Below, one piece after another: positions 54,389 through 63,558 of a stretch of 64,000 nucleotides of DNA. The notes under the pieces were generated by a model that had not been told where the DNA came from, did no database searches, and saw nothing but the letters and a program-made list of their open reading frames with translations. The position numbers and the translations under genes were made by a program. Within the stretch, counting starts at the first letter, position 1, and every line of letters begins with the position of its first letter. The DNA comes from Mesorhizobium sp. B2-4-3 (GTDB lineage: Bacteria; Pseudomonadota; Alphaproteobacteria; Rhizobiales; Rhizobiaceae): the NCBI RefSeq assembly GCF_006442815.1, contig NZ_VFVL01000006.1, positions 124,001-188,000 on the forward strand, read 5' to 3'.

Positions 54389-55189
54389 ATGGACGACCTC
54401 TACGAAGTCTACGCCATCCGTTACGGCCACCACGACCGCAACGCGGCCGCGAATTTCATCGGCGGCGACCCGCATGACGGCCCGATGCCGCTCGACTATT
54501 TCGTCTGGGCCATCGTCGGCAAATCGCGCACTTTCGTGTTCGACACGGGCTTCGACGCGAAAGTCGCGGACCGGCGCCAGCGCAATCTGCTGCGCCCCGT
54601 CGGCGAAGGGCTGAAGATGATCGGCATCGATCCGGACAAGGTCGAGGATGTCATCATCTCGCACATGCATTTCGACCATGCCGGCAATCACGAGCTGTTC
54701 CCGAAGGCCCGCTATCACGTCCAGGACGTGGAGATGGCCTACTGCACGGGGCGCTGCATGTGCCACAATTATCTCAGGCATCCGTTCGACTATGAGGATG
54801 TGGCCAGCATGATCGGCAAGCTTTATGCCGGGCGCGTGACTTTCCATGACGGCGTCTCGGAGGTCGCTCCGAACCTCACCGTTCACCGTGTCGGCGGCCA
54901 CTCTAAGGGCCTGCAGGTGATACGTGTGAAGACGCGACGCGGCTTTGTGGTGCTCGGCTCCGACGCATCGCATTTCTATGCCAATTTCGAGCAGAACCGG
55001 CCTTTCCCGGTGCTGGAGAGCGCAACCGACATGCTGGACGGCTACGCCACCATGAAGAAGCTCGCCAGCACGCCGAACCACATCATCCCGGGCCACGATC
55101 CGCTGGTGCTCGCCCGCTATCCCGCCGCGCTGGCGGGCGTGGACGACATCGTGCGCCTCGACCTCGACCCTATCCCCGGAGCGCCGTGA
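54389..55189 (+). CDS. Metallo-beta-lactamase-fold hydrolase (N-acyl homoserine lactonase-like family)
   Basis: A 266-residue MBL-fold enzyme of the AttM/AhlD-like group. Motifs: VFDTGFD, SHMHFDHAG (H92, H94, D96, H97), a His in VGGHSKGLQVI, bridging Asp in LGSDASHFYAN and HIIPGHDPLVL. Sequence resemblance to quorum-quenching lactonases is real, but the operon context (dehydrogenases, MmgE/PrpD) argues for a metabolic lactone made by the preceding dehydrogenase. Its stop overlaps a GTG (55186-55189) in the frame of the next gene. Confidence 0.87.
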   Translation: MDDLYEVYAIRYGHHDRNAAANFIGGDPHDGPMPLDYFVWAIVGKSRTFVFDTGFDAKVADRRQRNLLRPVGEGLKMIGIDPDKVEDVIISHMHFDHAGNHELFPKARYHVQDVEMAYCTGRCMCHNYLRHPFDYEDVASMIGKLYAGRVTFHDGVSEVAPNLTVHRVGGHSKGLQVIRVKTRRGFVVLGSDASHFYANFEQNRPFPVLESATDMLDGYATMKKLASTPNHIIPGHDPLVLARYPAALAGVDDIVRLDLDPIPGAP

Positions 55190-55260
55190 GCGCCTATGAT
55201 CGACGCCCCCTGATGGATCGAAAACCTCGGGGTGTTCGTCACAATCGCATGGAGACGACA

Positions 55261-56169
55261 ATGAACAATCTCAAGCTCGGCCTGGCTGGCGCCGGCAGGA
55301 TGGGAACGCCGATGGCGAAGCGCCTGATGGCGGCAGGCTATGGCGTCAGCGTCTATGACACCAATGCCGCCGCCATCGAAGCGTTGGTCGCGCAGGGCGC
55401 CGGCAAGGCCGCGACCCCCGCCGAGCTGGCGACGATCTGCGACGTGGTGCTGCTTTCGCTGCCGACACCGGAGATCGTGCAAGCCGTCTGCCTCGGTCCC
55501 GACGGACTTGCTTCCGTCAAGGGCGCGAGCATCGTCATCGACCTCTCCACCACGGGTCCGCGGACGGAGCGCCTCGTCGCGAAAGGCCTCAAGGCCGCCG
55601 GCATCGCCTTGGCAGATTGCCCGGTCAGCGGCGGCGTGGGCGGCGCTGAAAAAGGCACGCTGGCAATGATGGCCGCCTGCGACGAGGCGACGATGGAAAC
55701 GATCCGCCCTATCCTCGAAACGCTCGGCAAACCGGTCCATGTCGGCCTGGAGCCCGGCATGGGCCAGATGATCAAGGTGATCAACAACCTGATGTCGGTG
55801 ACGGCTTTGTCGATCGCTTCCGAAGCGCTCGTGCTCGGCACCAAGGCCGGGCTGGACCCGGACGTGATGCTCGAGGTCATCAATTCGGGCAGCGGCAGTT
55901 CCAACGCGACGATGACGAAGATCCCAAAATTCGTCCTTACCCGTGGCTTCGATTTCGGCTTCGCCATCGGGCTGTCGGCCAAGGACATCCGCCTCTGCCT
56001 CGAAGAGAGCGACGCGCTGGGCGTGCCGATGATCGTCGGCGGCGCGGTGCGGCAGTTGCTGACCGTGGCGAAGAGCGATCTCGGCGCCGATGCGGACCTC
56101 ACCGAAATCATCAAGCCGATCGAAGGTTGGGCCGGCGTGACGGTTGCCGGCAAGAAGGCCCAGGCCTGA
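55261..56169 (+). CDS. NAD(P)-dependent beta-hydroxyacid dehydrogenase (3-hydroxyisobutyrate dehydrogenase family)
   Basis: A 302-residue enzyme paralogous to that at 29068. Rossmann motif GLAGAGRMGTPMAK, substrate motif DCPVSGGVGGAEKGTL, catalytic lysine in MIKVINNLMS and the C-terminal FDFGFAIGLSAKDIRLCLEE. ATG 55261 follows GGAG and matches the family start; a GTG at 55186 that overlaps the previous stop would add 25 residues lacking family resemblance. Followed after 20 bases by an MmgE/PrpD gene. Confidence 0.88.
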   Translation: MNNLKLGLAGAGRMGTPMAKRLMAAGYGVSVYDTNAAAIEALVAQGAGKAATPAELATICDVVLLSLPTPEIVQAVCLGPDGLASVKGASIVIDLSTTGPRTERLVAKGLKAAGIALADCPVSGGVGGAEKGTLAMMAACDEATMETIRPILETLGKPVHVGLEPGMGQMIKVINNLMSVTALSIASEALVLGTKAGLDPDVMLEVINSGSGSSNATMTKIPKFVLTRGFDFGFAIGLSAKDIRLCLEESDALGVPMIVGGAVRQLLTVAKSDLGADADLTEIIKPIEGWAGVTVAGKKAQA

Positions 56170-56189
56170 CGGCAACTGGAACGCATCCG

Positions 56190-57563
56190 ATGAGCGCCAA
56201 CTCCCCCCAGGCGATTGCTCCGGGCCTGTCGCGCCGGCTTGCGGCGTTCGTGCGCAATTCGCAATGGAGCGACGTGCCGGAGCCAGTGCGCGAGCATGCG
56301 CTGCGCGCCCTCTTCAACGGCTTCGGGACCGCGCTTGGAGGTTCGTCCGACCAAGCGATCCTGCGCCTTGCGGCGAGCCTCGCGCCCTTCTCCGCCGGCG
56401 AAGCCGCGACCGTGATCGGCCACCGCGCACGACGGGATGCACCGACCGCGGCGTTCCTCAACGCGGCGTCGATGAACGTGTTCGACTTCGACGACACCCA
56501 TCAAGGCACGATCATCCACCCGACAGCGCCCGTGGCGCCCGCCGTCCTTGCCCTGGCCGAAACCCGGCCAGTCAGCGGGACCGCGCTTCTCCATGCCTTC
56601 GTTCTCGGCGTGGAGGTGACCTGCCGGATCGGCAACGCGATCTCGCCGGGCCACTACAATCGCGGCTGGCACATCACCTCGACCTGCGGGATCTTCGGCG
56701 CCGCCGCAGCCGCGGCGAAGCTGCTCGATCTTGGCGAGGAGGAAATCCTGTGGGCCTTCGGCAATGCATCGGCCCAGGCATCTGGCCTTGTCGAGACGCT
56801 GGGTTTCATGGCCAAGAGCGTCGGTGTCGGCACCGCCGCGCGCGGAGGCTTGCTCGCTGCATTGATGGCGAAGGGTGGGATCGAAGGACCGCCGATGCCC
56901 CTCGAAGGTCCGCGCGGTTTCCTCAAGGTCTTGTGCGACGCGCCGCAGCCCGAGCTGATCGAGCGCGGGCTGGGCAGCGACTGGGAAAACCTGCGCAACA
57001 TGTTCAAGCCATATCCTTGCGGCGTGGTCCTCAATCCCGTTATCGACGCATGCCTGAATCTACGCCGACAGCCGGATTTCTCCGCTGACCGGATCAGCGA
57101 AGTCACCGTGCGCGGCTGCCCGCTGCTCAAGGCCCGCGCCGACAGGCCCGACGTCACCACTGGCAGGGAGGCACAGGTCAGCGCGCAACATGCCGTCGCT
57201 GTCGCCCTGTTGCGCGGCACGGCCGGTGCGGCCGATTTCAGCGATGCGGCGGTGAGCGATCCTGAGGTGACGGCATTGCGCGCCAAGGTGCGTCCGATCG
57301 AAACGGACGAAGCCATTCCGGTCGAGGCAGCCTACATTTCCGTGTGCTGCAGCGATGGAGCGCATTTCGAGATGAGCGAGCTGGCCGCCACCGGCAGTCC
57401 GGCGCGGCCGATGACGGACGCCGCGCTGCGCGACAAATTCGCCGCCCTTGCCGAGTACGGCTGCCCGACGATCGATGCGGGCGCGCTTGCCGACAGGCTG
57501 TGGGCTCTGCACGACATCGGCGACGTTGGTTCGATCATCGCACTGGCCCGACCGAAGGTGTAA
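56190..57563 (+). CDS. MmgE/PrpD family protein
   Basis: A 457-residue member of the MmgE/PrpD family, third in the window. Recognised parts: RALFNGFGTALGGSSDQAIL, NVFDFDDTHQGTIIHPTAPV, GRGWHITSTCGIFG-type segment NRGWHITSTCGIFGAA, FGNASAQASGLVETLG and FKPYPCGVVLNPVIDACLNL. The conserved DFDDTH and KPYPCG motifs are complete, more so than in the copy at 29986. It follows the hydroxyacid dehydrogenase and ends the rightward run; a convergent LysR gene is 18 bases away. Confidence 0.88.
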   Translation: MSANSPQAIAPGLSRRLAAFVRNSQWSDVPEPVREHALRALFNGFGTALGGSSDQAILRLAASLAPFSAGEAATVIGHRARRDAPTAAFLNAASMNVFDFDDTHQGTIIHPTAPVAPAVLALAETRPVSGTALLHAFVLGVEVTCRIGNAISPGHYNRGWHITSTCGIFGAAAAAAKLLDLGEEEILWAFGNASAQASGLVETLGFMAKSVGVGTAARGGLLAALMAKGGIEGPPMPLEGPRGFLKVLCDAPQPELIERGLGSDWENLRNMFKPYPCGVVLNPVIDACLNLRRQPDFSADRISEVTVRGCPLLKARADRPDVTTGREAQVSAQHAVAVALLRGTAGAADFSDAAVSDPEVTALRAKVRPIETDEAIPVEAAYISVCCSDGAHFEMSELAATGSPARPMTDAALRDKFAALAEYGCPTIDAGALADRLWALHDIGDVGSIIALARPKV

Positions 57564-57581
57564 GCGCCAGGCGCACCGATC

Positions 57582-58511
57582 TCAGCGATTGTGCTGCGGC
57601 GGCTTCCAGACATGGGTGGAGATGATGTCCCTCAGCTCCGTGCGCACGGCGCGGAACAGCGGGCGGAATGTCGATGACATCGGCTTCTGCGACGACGTCG
57701 CAAGGATGAGCTTGCGCGTGATCTGCGGCTCGAACGGCCAGACCTCGATACGGCCGGCTTCGGCCAGCAGATGCACGGAAGCATAGGGCAGAACCGTATA
57801 GCCACCGCCCTCCTCGACAAGCAGCAGGGTCGACGGCATCGCCTCCAGCTCCATCTCGATGCGTGGATAGATGCCGTGCTCGGCGACGATGTTGTCGATC
57901 AGCCGTCTCAGGCCATGCGGCCGGCTCGGCAGGATCATCGGCAATTCCGCAAGCACGCTGAGACTCACCGGGCCGCGCGGCAGCGCCGGCTCGGCCAGCG
58001 CCGGGCCGATCAGGAAAAGCTCGTCATCGGCGAGCGGCTCGGTCAGCACGGAAGGGTGATTGGGCGAGTTGTAAAGCACCGCCGCGTCGATGCGGCCGGC
58101 AATCAGCCACTCGAGGATATGGCCGCTGAATCCTTCGATGACCTGCAGCGCGACGTTCGGAAACTCGTTCTTGATCTTCTTGACGAGCGGCACCGTCAGC
58201 ACAGTTCCGACGGAGGGCGGAACGCCGAGCACCAGCCTGCCGCGCGGCGAAGCCCTGAGATTGGACACGGCGTTCTGCGCCAGCCGCATGCGCTCGACGA
58301 TCTCGTCCGCATGCGATTTCAAGAGCGCTCCGGCTTCGGTTAGCACCACGCCGCGGCCGTTGCGGTGGAACAATTCGACGCCCAGTTCCTCCTCGAGCCC
58401 GCGGATATGACGCGTGATCATCGGCTGGGTGACATTGAGGTCGAGGGCGGCCTTCGAGAAGCTGCCCGCCGAGCCGACCGCGATGAAGACCTGTAACTGC
58501 TTCGTGTCCAA
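57582..58511 (-). CDS. LysR-family transcriptional regulator
   Basis: A 309-residue LysR regulator, paralogue of that at 27879. DNA-binding part: MDTKQLQVFIAVGSAGSFSK, LNVTQPMITRHIRGLEEELG; effector part: PPSVGTVLTVPLVKKI, VIEGFSGHILEWLIAG, PSRPHGLRRLIDN. The start codon is a TTG with GGTGG upstream. It is convergent with the MmgE/PrpD gene and lies 51 bases downstream of the SMP-30 lactonase start region on the other side, so its target is unclear; by analogy with 27.9 kb it may control the hydroxyacid dehydrogenase-MmgE pair or the oxidation cassette. Confidence 0.88.
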   Translation of the reverse strand: MDTKQLQVFIAVGSAGSFSKAALDLNVTQPMITRHIRGLEEELGVELFHRNGRGVVLTEAGALLKSHADEIVERMRLAQNAVSNLRASPRGRLVLGVPPSVGTVLTVPLVKKIKNEFPNVALQVIEGFSGHILEWLIAGRIDAAVLYNSPNHPSVLTEPLADDELFLIGPALAEPALPRGPVSLSVLAELPMILPSRPHGLRRLIDNIVAEHGIYPRIEMELEAMPSTLLLVEEGGGYTVLPYASVHLLAEAGRIEVWPFEPQITRKLILATSSQKPMSSTFRPLFRAVRTELRDIISTHVWKPPQHNR

Positions 58512-58562
58512 CTCAAACCACCCAACCCGCCGCCGGGCGGTGCTTTGCCCGAAGCTCTCGAC

Positions 58563-59477
58563 CTACGTGCGGAACGGATATTTCAGGCCGCGCACGTTCA
58601 GGAACACGGCATAGACCGAAGTTGTCGCCGTGATGAACAGCCGATTGTGCCGCGCGCCGCCAAACGCGACGTTCGCCACCATTTCCGGCACCAGGATCTT
58701 GCCGATCAATTCACCGGCCGGCGTGTGGCACTGGACACCGTCCCAGGCGCTGATCCAGAGGTTGCCGGCGATATCGACCCGGAACCCGTCCGGAATGCCG
58801 GGCGATATTTCGGCGAACACGCGCGAATTTACCAGCCTGTCGCCGGCAACGTCAAACGACCTGACGTGATGCGGCGCGCCGCGGTCGGTCAGATAACCGG
58901 AATCGGCGATGTAGAGCGTCTTCTCGTCCGGCGAGAAGGCAAGGCCGTTGGGCATCGAGAAATCGTCGGCGACGACGGTGATGCGACCGGATTGCGGATC
59001 GATACGGTAGACCCGGCAGCCGGGCTGCTCCTGATCGGCCCGCCGTCCGACATAGTCGGAGATGATGCCGTAGTTGGGATCGGTGAACCAGACACTGCCG
59101 TCCGACTTGACCACCACGTCGTTCGGCGAATTGAACCGCCTCCCCTCGAAGGAGTCCGCGAGCACGGTGATCGAGCCGTCCCATTCGGTGCGCACGACGC
59201 GGCGTTCGCCCTGCATGCAGGTGACCAGCCTGCCCTCGCGGTCGCGGGTGCTGCCGTTCGGATTGGCGACGTTGCCGCGAAACAATGAAACCGCGCCGGT
59301 CTCCTCGTCCCAGCGCAGCATGCGGTCGTTGGGGATATCGCTCCAGACCAGCGTGCGCAGGTCGGCGAAATAGACCGGCCCCTCCGCCCAGCGGTTGCCG
59401 GTGTGCAGCGTTTCGAGGAAGGCGACCGGATCGACAAGGTCGCCGAAGCGCGGATCGATGATCTCGTAGCAGGACAT
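58563..59477 (-). CDS. SMP-30/gluconolactonase-family lactonase
   Basis: A 304-residue six-bladed propeller of the SMP-30/gluconolactonase family, cytoplasmic. Conserved points: the metal-binding Glu in RWAEGPVYF, N and D residues in RFNSPNDVVVKSDGSVWFTD, MPNGLAFSPDEKTLYIAD and GIPDGFRVDIAGNLWIS, which supply the calcium/zinc ligands of characterised lactonases. It should open a sugar lactone made by the GMC dehydrogenase nearby. ATG 59477 with GGAAG upstream is preferred over TTG 59483. It is the last gene of the leftward run starting beyond the window edge. Confidence 0.9.
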   Translation of the reverse strand: MSCYEIIDPRFGDLVDPVAFLETLHTGNRWAEGPVYFADLRTLVWSDIPNDRMLRWDEETGAVSLFRGNVANPNGSTRDREGRLVTCMQGERRVVRTEWDGSITVLADSFEGRRFNSPNDVVVKSDGSVWFTDPNYGIISDYVGRRADQEQPGCRVYRIDPQSGRITVVADDFSMPNGLAFSPDEKTLYIADSGYLTDRGAPHHVRSFDVAGDRLVNSRVFAEISPGIPDGFRVDIAGNLWISAWDGVQCHTPAGELIGKILVPEMVANVAFGGARHNRLFITATTSVYAVFLNVRGLKYPFRT

Positions 59478-59537
59478 CGGCAACTTCCTTCACGTCAGGA
59501 TCGGGCCATGAAGGTCACCGTTGTTCCGCCTCAAGAT

Positions 59538-61037
59538 TCAACGCTGGACGAACGGAGCCGGAATGGAATTTCCGGCGTCGATCCACACGCTCTTTTCCTG
59601 GAGATATTCGTAGATGGCGGTGCGGCCGTTTTCCCGACCGAAACCCGACTGCTTGTAGCCGCCAAAGGGCGAGAGGTAGCTCGTCGCGCGGTACATGTTG
59701 ACCCAGACGATGCCCGCCTCCAGCCGGTCCGGCAGCCGGATGCCGCGGCCGATGTCCTGCGTCCACAATCCCGCGGCGAGGCCGTAGATGCTGTCATTGG
59801 CGATGGCGACGGCTTCGTCCTCGTCCTCGAACGGAATGATCGAAAGCACCGGGCCGAACACCTCTTCCTGGGCGATGCGCATCGACTGGCTGACATTGCC
59901 GAAGATGGTTGGCTCGACGAACCAGCCATCCGCGATCGCCTCGTCCTCGGGCACCTTGCCGCCGAGCAACTGGAGCGCACCCTCGTCGCGGGCGATGCCG
60001 ATATAGTCGAGGACCTTCTTGCGTTGCGGCTGCGTCGTGATCGGGCCGACCTGCGTATCCGGATCCAGCGGATCGCCGATCTTGGCGGTCCTCGCAAACG
60101 CGACCAGCTTTTCGACCACCTGATCGTAGACGGAGCGCTGCACCAGCGCCCGCGAGCCAGCGATGCAGGTCTGACCGGTCGCCGCGAAGATGCCCGAGAC
60201 CAGCCCGGGAATCGCGGCCTCCAGCTTGGCGTCGGCGAAAACGATGTTGGCCGATTTGCCGCCGAGTTCCAGCGTCACCTTCTTCAGGCCGCCGGCCGCG
60301 GCCTGGTAGACGCGCCGGCCGGTGGCGTCGCCGCCGGTGAAGGCGATTTTCGCCACCCGCGGATGCGTGACCATGCGGTCGCCGATCTCGTGGCCGAAGC
60401 CGGTGATGATGTTGACGACGCCTTTCGGGAAGCCAGCCTTCTCGAACAGCCTTCCGAAGAAGAGCGCCGAGACGGACGAGAATTCCGACGGCTTCCATAC
60501 GACGGTGTTGCCGGCGGCCAGCGCCGGCGCAAGCTTCCAGGTCGCCAGCATCAGCGGCGAGTTCCAAGGCGTGATCGCCGCCACGACACCCAGAGGCTCG
60601 AGCTTGGTGTAGTTGAAGACGCCAGGCTTATCGATCGGGATGACGCGTCCCTCGATCTTGTCGGCCAGCCCGCCGAAGAAGCGGAACCATTGCGGGATGT
60701 ATTTGCACTGCATCCGCATTTCGTTGATCAGCTTGCCGTTGTCCCGTGTCTCGAGGACGGCGAGGTTTTCCGCCTCCTCGGCGACAAGGTCGGCAAAGCG
60801 CGCCATGATCTGGCCGCGCGCGCTCGCCGTCATCGACCGCCATTCCCCCCGGAAGGCCTGTGAGGCGGCCTCAACGGCCGCATCGACATCGGCGACGCCG
60901 GCGCGCGGAACAAGCGCCCAGGCCTTGCCGGTGAAGGGATCGAAGGACTCGAAATACTCGCCCGACGCCGCGGCGGCCCAGCGGCCGCCGATCAGCATGG
61001 CAAGCTTGTCCTCGGCGAGCGGCGGACGCTGGATCAT
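59538..61037 (-). CDS. NAD(P)-dependent aldehyde dehydrogenase
   Basis: A 499-residue ALDH-superfamily enzyme. Catalytic C291 in ATGQTCIAGS, general base E257 in LELGGKSANIV, N159 in TPWNSPL and K182 in VWKPSEFS are all present; ITGFGHEIGDRMVTH and the C-terminal FGGYKQSGFGRENG complete the family picture. It oxidises an aldehyde to an acid in the cytoplasm. Start 61037 overlaps the previous gene by 4 bases; the frame is open above but antiphase to that gene. Substrate unknown. Confidence 0.93.
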   Translation of the reverse strand: MIQRPPLAEDKLAMLIGGRWAAAASGEYFESFDPFTGKAWALVPRAGVADVDAAVEAASQAFRGEWRSMTASARGQIMARFADLVAEEAENLAVLETRDNGKLINEMRMQCKYIPQWFRFFGGLADKIEGRVIPIDKPGVFNYTKLEPLGVVAAITPWNSPLMLATWKLAPALAAGNTVVWKPSEFSSVSALFFGRLFEKAGFPKGVVNIITGFGHEIGDRMVTHPRVAKIAFTGGDATGRRVYQAAAGGLKKVTLELGGKSANIVFADAKLEAAIPGLVSGIFAATGQTCIAGSRALVQRSVYDQVVEKLVAFARTAKIGDPLDPDTQVGPITTQPQRKKVLDYIGIARDEGALQLLGGKVPEDEAIADGWFVEPTIFGNVSQSMRIAQEEVFGPVLSIIPFEDEDEAVAIANDSIYGLAAGLWTQDIGRGIRLPDRLEAGIVWVNMYRATSYLSPFGGYKQSGFGRENGRTAIYEYLQEKSVWIDAGNSIPAPFVQR

Positions 61038-61411
61038 GCGCCGATTTCCTGCAGGGCCTCGCGGGCATTGCGGAAAGCGTCGACGCCGGCCGGCACGCCG
61101 GCATAGATCGCGACCTGCAGCAGCACCTCGCGGATCTCGTCCTTGGTGACGCCGTTGCGGATCGCGCCCTTGACGTGCATCTTCAATTCGTGCGGCCGGT
61201 TGAGCGACGCCAGCATGGCGAGGTTCAGCATGCTGCGCGTCTTGCGGTCGAGCGTTTCGCGGCCCCACACGGCGCCCCAGCAATATTCGGTCACCAACTC
61301 CTGCATCGGCCGGTTGAAATCGTCGGCGCTGGCGAAGGATTTCTCCACGAATTCGGCGCCGAGCACCGCCTTGCGGATCTCGAAGCCCTTGTCGAACATG
61401 TCCTTACCCAT
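61034..61411 (-). CDS. Carboxymuconolactone decarboxylase family protein
   Basis: A 125-residue helical protein of the CMD family: MFDKGFEIRKAVLGAEFVEK, CWGAVWGRETLDRKTRSMLN and the NGVTKDEIREVLLQVAIYAG block. It lacks the CxxC pair of AhpD proteins and so resembles gamma-carboxymuconolactone decarboxylases. Its role next to an aldehyde dehydrogenase and a lactonase may be decarboxylation of a lactone intermediate. It overlaps the aldehyde dehydrogenase gene by 4 bases. Confidence 0.87.
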   Translation of the reverse strand: MGKDMFDKGFEIRKAVLGAEFVEKSFASADDFNRPMQELVTEYCWGAVWGRETLDRKTRSMLNLAMLASLNRPHELKMHVKGAIRNGVTKDEIREVLLQVAIYAGVPAGVDAFRNAREALQEIGA

Positions 61412-61444
61412 CGGGTTATTCCTTTCTGGTCTGCTTGGGAGGGA

Positions 61445-61852
61445 TCAGAGGCCGGGTGTCGGCCGGTATTTGCGACCGCGCGCCAGCACATGGCCGAGCG
61501 AGCCGTCGGTGAGGTAGATCTGGGTGGCCTTGGAATCGTACCGCACGCTTTCCTGGCCGGGATAGCCGAGCAGCTCACGCACGCGCGGGTTCATGTAATA
61601 GGTGCAGATGGCAATCGTCGTGACGGCTGAGAAGGCGCCGCCATCCTCCTTGTTGAGCTTCTCGAGATGCGCTTCCGCGCTCAACGCGGGATCGGCATCG
61701 AGCCCGCGATCGAATCCTTCCTTGAGGTCGACACGAAAATCGAGCGCCTTTTCGGCATCGGCGAAGGTGCAGACCGAGCCGAACGCCGGCATGTCGCCGT
61801 GGGCCGGAATGAGGAAATCCGCAAGGGCGAGGAACGTCTTGTCCGTGCTCAT
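61445..61852 (-). CDS. Small subunit of a GMC dehydrogenase (gluconate 2-dehydrogenase subunit 3-like)
   Basis: A 135-residue protein with FLALADFLIPAHGDMPAFGS, ending in a conserved-looking SLGHVLARGRKYRP. It resembles the small (gamma) subunits that pair with membrane GMC-type dehydrogenases, though it has no Tat or Sec signal peptide. The start lies one base before the GMC gene stop, so the two are cotranscribed and coupled. A stand-alone hypothetical function cannot be excluded. Confidence 0.6.
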   Translation of the reverse strand: MSTDKTFLALADFLIPAHGDMPAFGSVCTFADAEKALDFRVDLKEGFDRGLDADPALSAEAHLEKLNKEDGGAFSAVTTIAICTYYMNPRVRELLGYPGQESVRYDSKATQIYLTDGSLGHVLARGRKYRPTPGL

Positions 61853-61853
61853 C

Positions 61854-63527
61854 TCAGGCGACCTTCTGATTGCGCCGTTCCGCAATCATGCGACGCGTGT
61901 TGCGCAGCGCCACCGCCATGATCGTCGCGGTCGGATTGGTCGCGCCGGAGGTCGGGAACGTCGAGGCGTCCATGATGTAGAGGTTGGGCACATCGTGGCA
62001 GGCACCCCACTGGTCGACGACCGAGCGCTTCGGATCGTCGCCCATCACGGTCGTGCCGATCAGATGCCAGCCGGATTCGCGCACCGGCGTCGAGACCAGC
62101 GTCTCGATCGCTCCGGCCGCCCGGACCGATTCCAGGCAACGGTCGATGTTGAACTTCAGAAGCCGGTTCGAGTTCTCGTTGACCTTGTAGACGATCTGCG
62201 GCGCCGGCAGGCCGTCGGAATCGACGAGGTTCTTCGACAGCACCACCTGGTTCTCCTCTTCCGGCAGGTCCTCGCCGACGATGCCCCAGATCAGCGAATG
62301 GCCGAAGCGGCGGGCGACGTTCTCGTGCAGGTTGGCGCCCCAGAAATCCTGGAAGCGGCCCTCTTCGGCGACATAGACCTTGGAGCCGGTGGCGCCCGAC
62401 ACGCCGACCGGACCGCCGGAGGGCATGCAGTTCCATTTCGATCCGCGCACGAAGCCGCGCCGCTCGTCGGTCTCGTAGAATTCCAGCGAATAGACCTGCT
62501 GCCCGAACGGGCCGCGCCAGGAGTCCAGCGGGTCCTCGTAGGAGGCAAGGATGCTGGCGAAGGGATGCATCATCAGCCGCTTGCCGACCATGCCGGATGA
62601 ATTGGCCAGCCCGTCCGGGCTCTTCGCTCCGCCCGACATCAGCAGCAGCCGCGGCGTGCCGACGCCGTTGGCGCAGAGGATGACGACCTTGGCGCGCTGG
62701 CGCCGGTCGCGGCCGTTGGCGTCGACATAGACGACGCCGGTGGCAAGCCCTTGCTCGTTCGTCTCGACCTCCTTGACGCGGGCGCGCGTGACAAGCCGGG
62801 CGCCGGCCTTCAAGGCAAGCGGCCAGTGCGAGCGATCGGTGGTCGACTTCGCGCCTTCCGGACAGCCGGTGAGGCAGGTGCCGCGCCGCACGCAGGCATT
62901 CAACTCGCCGAACTTCTCGGACGGTATCGCGTTGCTGCCCGGCCACCAATGCCAGCCCATGCGCTCCATGCCGAGCGCGCCGCGCAGACCCACGGAGCCG
63001 ATCGGCAGCGCCGGGAAAGGATATGGCCCCCGCGGTGGAAACGCCGGGTCGCCCGCGAGACCGGACACGCCGACCTCACGCTCGATCTCGAGCTGGTAGG
63101 GCAGCAGATCCTCGTAGGAGAACGGCCAGTCCTCGGCCACGCCATCGAGCGAGCGGACGCGGAAATCGGAGGGCAGGAAATGCATCCATTGCGCGCCGTA
63201 GAGCGTGGCGCTGCCGCCGACGCCGGCAAACATCAGCGGGTTGATATCCGTGGTCGAGGTATCGACCGGATAGTCGTTCGGGTTGTCGCGCACGTTCGGA
63301 TTGGGATGCCACAGCTTGGTGCTGACCAGCTCATGCTCCGGCCGCGCGCCCGTGTAGTCGTTATATTCGGGCCATTCCCCCTGTTCCAGCGCGACCACGG
63401 AAAGGCCGGCCCGGGCGAGATGCAGTGCCGCGACCGAGCCGGAAGGCCCGGCGCCGACGATGACGACGTCCACTTCCTCGTCGCGCCGCGCGCGGGTGCC
63501 GCGTTCGCTCAGGCTCTCGACATTCAT
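61854..63527 (-). CDS. GMC-family FAD-dependent oxidoreductase
   Basis: A 557-residue flavoprotein. FAD-binding VDVVIVGAGPSGSVAALHLA (20-39), the substrate-domain region containing SGWHLIGTTVMG with the catalytic His, and the C-terminal SGATNPTATIMAVALRNTRR. The segment CVRRGTCLTGCPEGAKS is typical of the gluconate/sorbose dehydrogenase branch. No signal peptide is visible, so it acts in the cytoplasm or is exported with a partner. It presumably oxidises a sugar or polyol imported by the ABC system whose permease is partly encoded at 63559. Confidence 0.9.
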   Translation of the reverse strand: MNVESLSERGTRARRDEEVDVVIVGAGPSGSVAALHLARAGLSVVALEQGEWPEYNDYTGARPEHELVSTKLWHPNPNVRDNPNDYPVDTSTTDINPLMFAGVGGSATLYGAQWMHFLPSDFRVRSLDGVAEDWPFSYEDLLPYQLEIEREVGVSGLAGDPAFPPRGPYPFPALPIGSVGLRGALGMERMGWHWWPGSNAIPSEKFGELNACVRRGTCLTGCPEGAKSTTDRSHWPLALKAGARLVTRARVKEVETNEQGLATGVVYVDANGRDRRQRAKVVILCANGVGTPRLLLMSGGAKSPDGLANSSGMVGKRLMMHPFASILASYEDPLDSWRGPFGQQVYSLEFYETDERRGFVRGSKWNCMPSGGPVGVSGATGSKVYVAEEGRFQDFWGANLHENVARRFGHSLIWGIVGEDLPEEENQVVLSKNLVDSDGLPAPQIVYKVNENSNRLLKFNIDRCLESVRAAGAIETLVSTPVRESGWHLIGTTVMGDDPKRSVVDQWGACHDVPNLYIMDASTFPTSGATNPTATIMAVALRNTRRMIAERRNQKVA

Positions 63528-63558
63528 TTCATACCTCCCTCGATGGCTGGCGACCGGC

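Noticed and set aside
54389-55189. Annotation as a quorum-quenching AHL lactonase
   Set aside because: The fold and motifs fit, but many metabolic lactonases look alike and no quorum-sensing gene is nearby; only the family is assigned.
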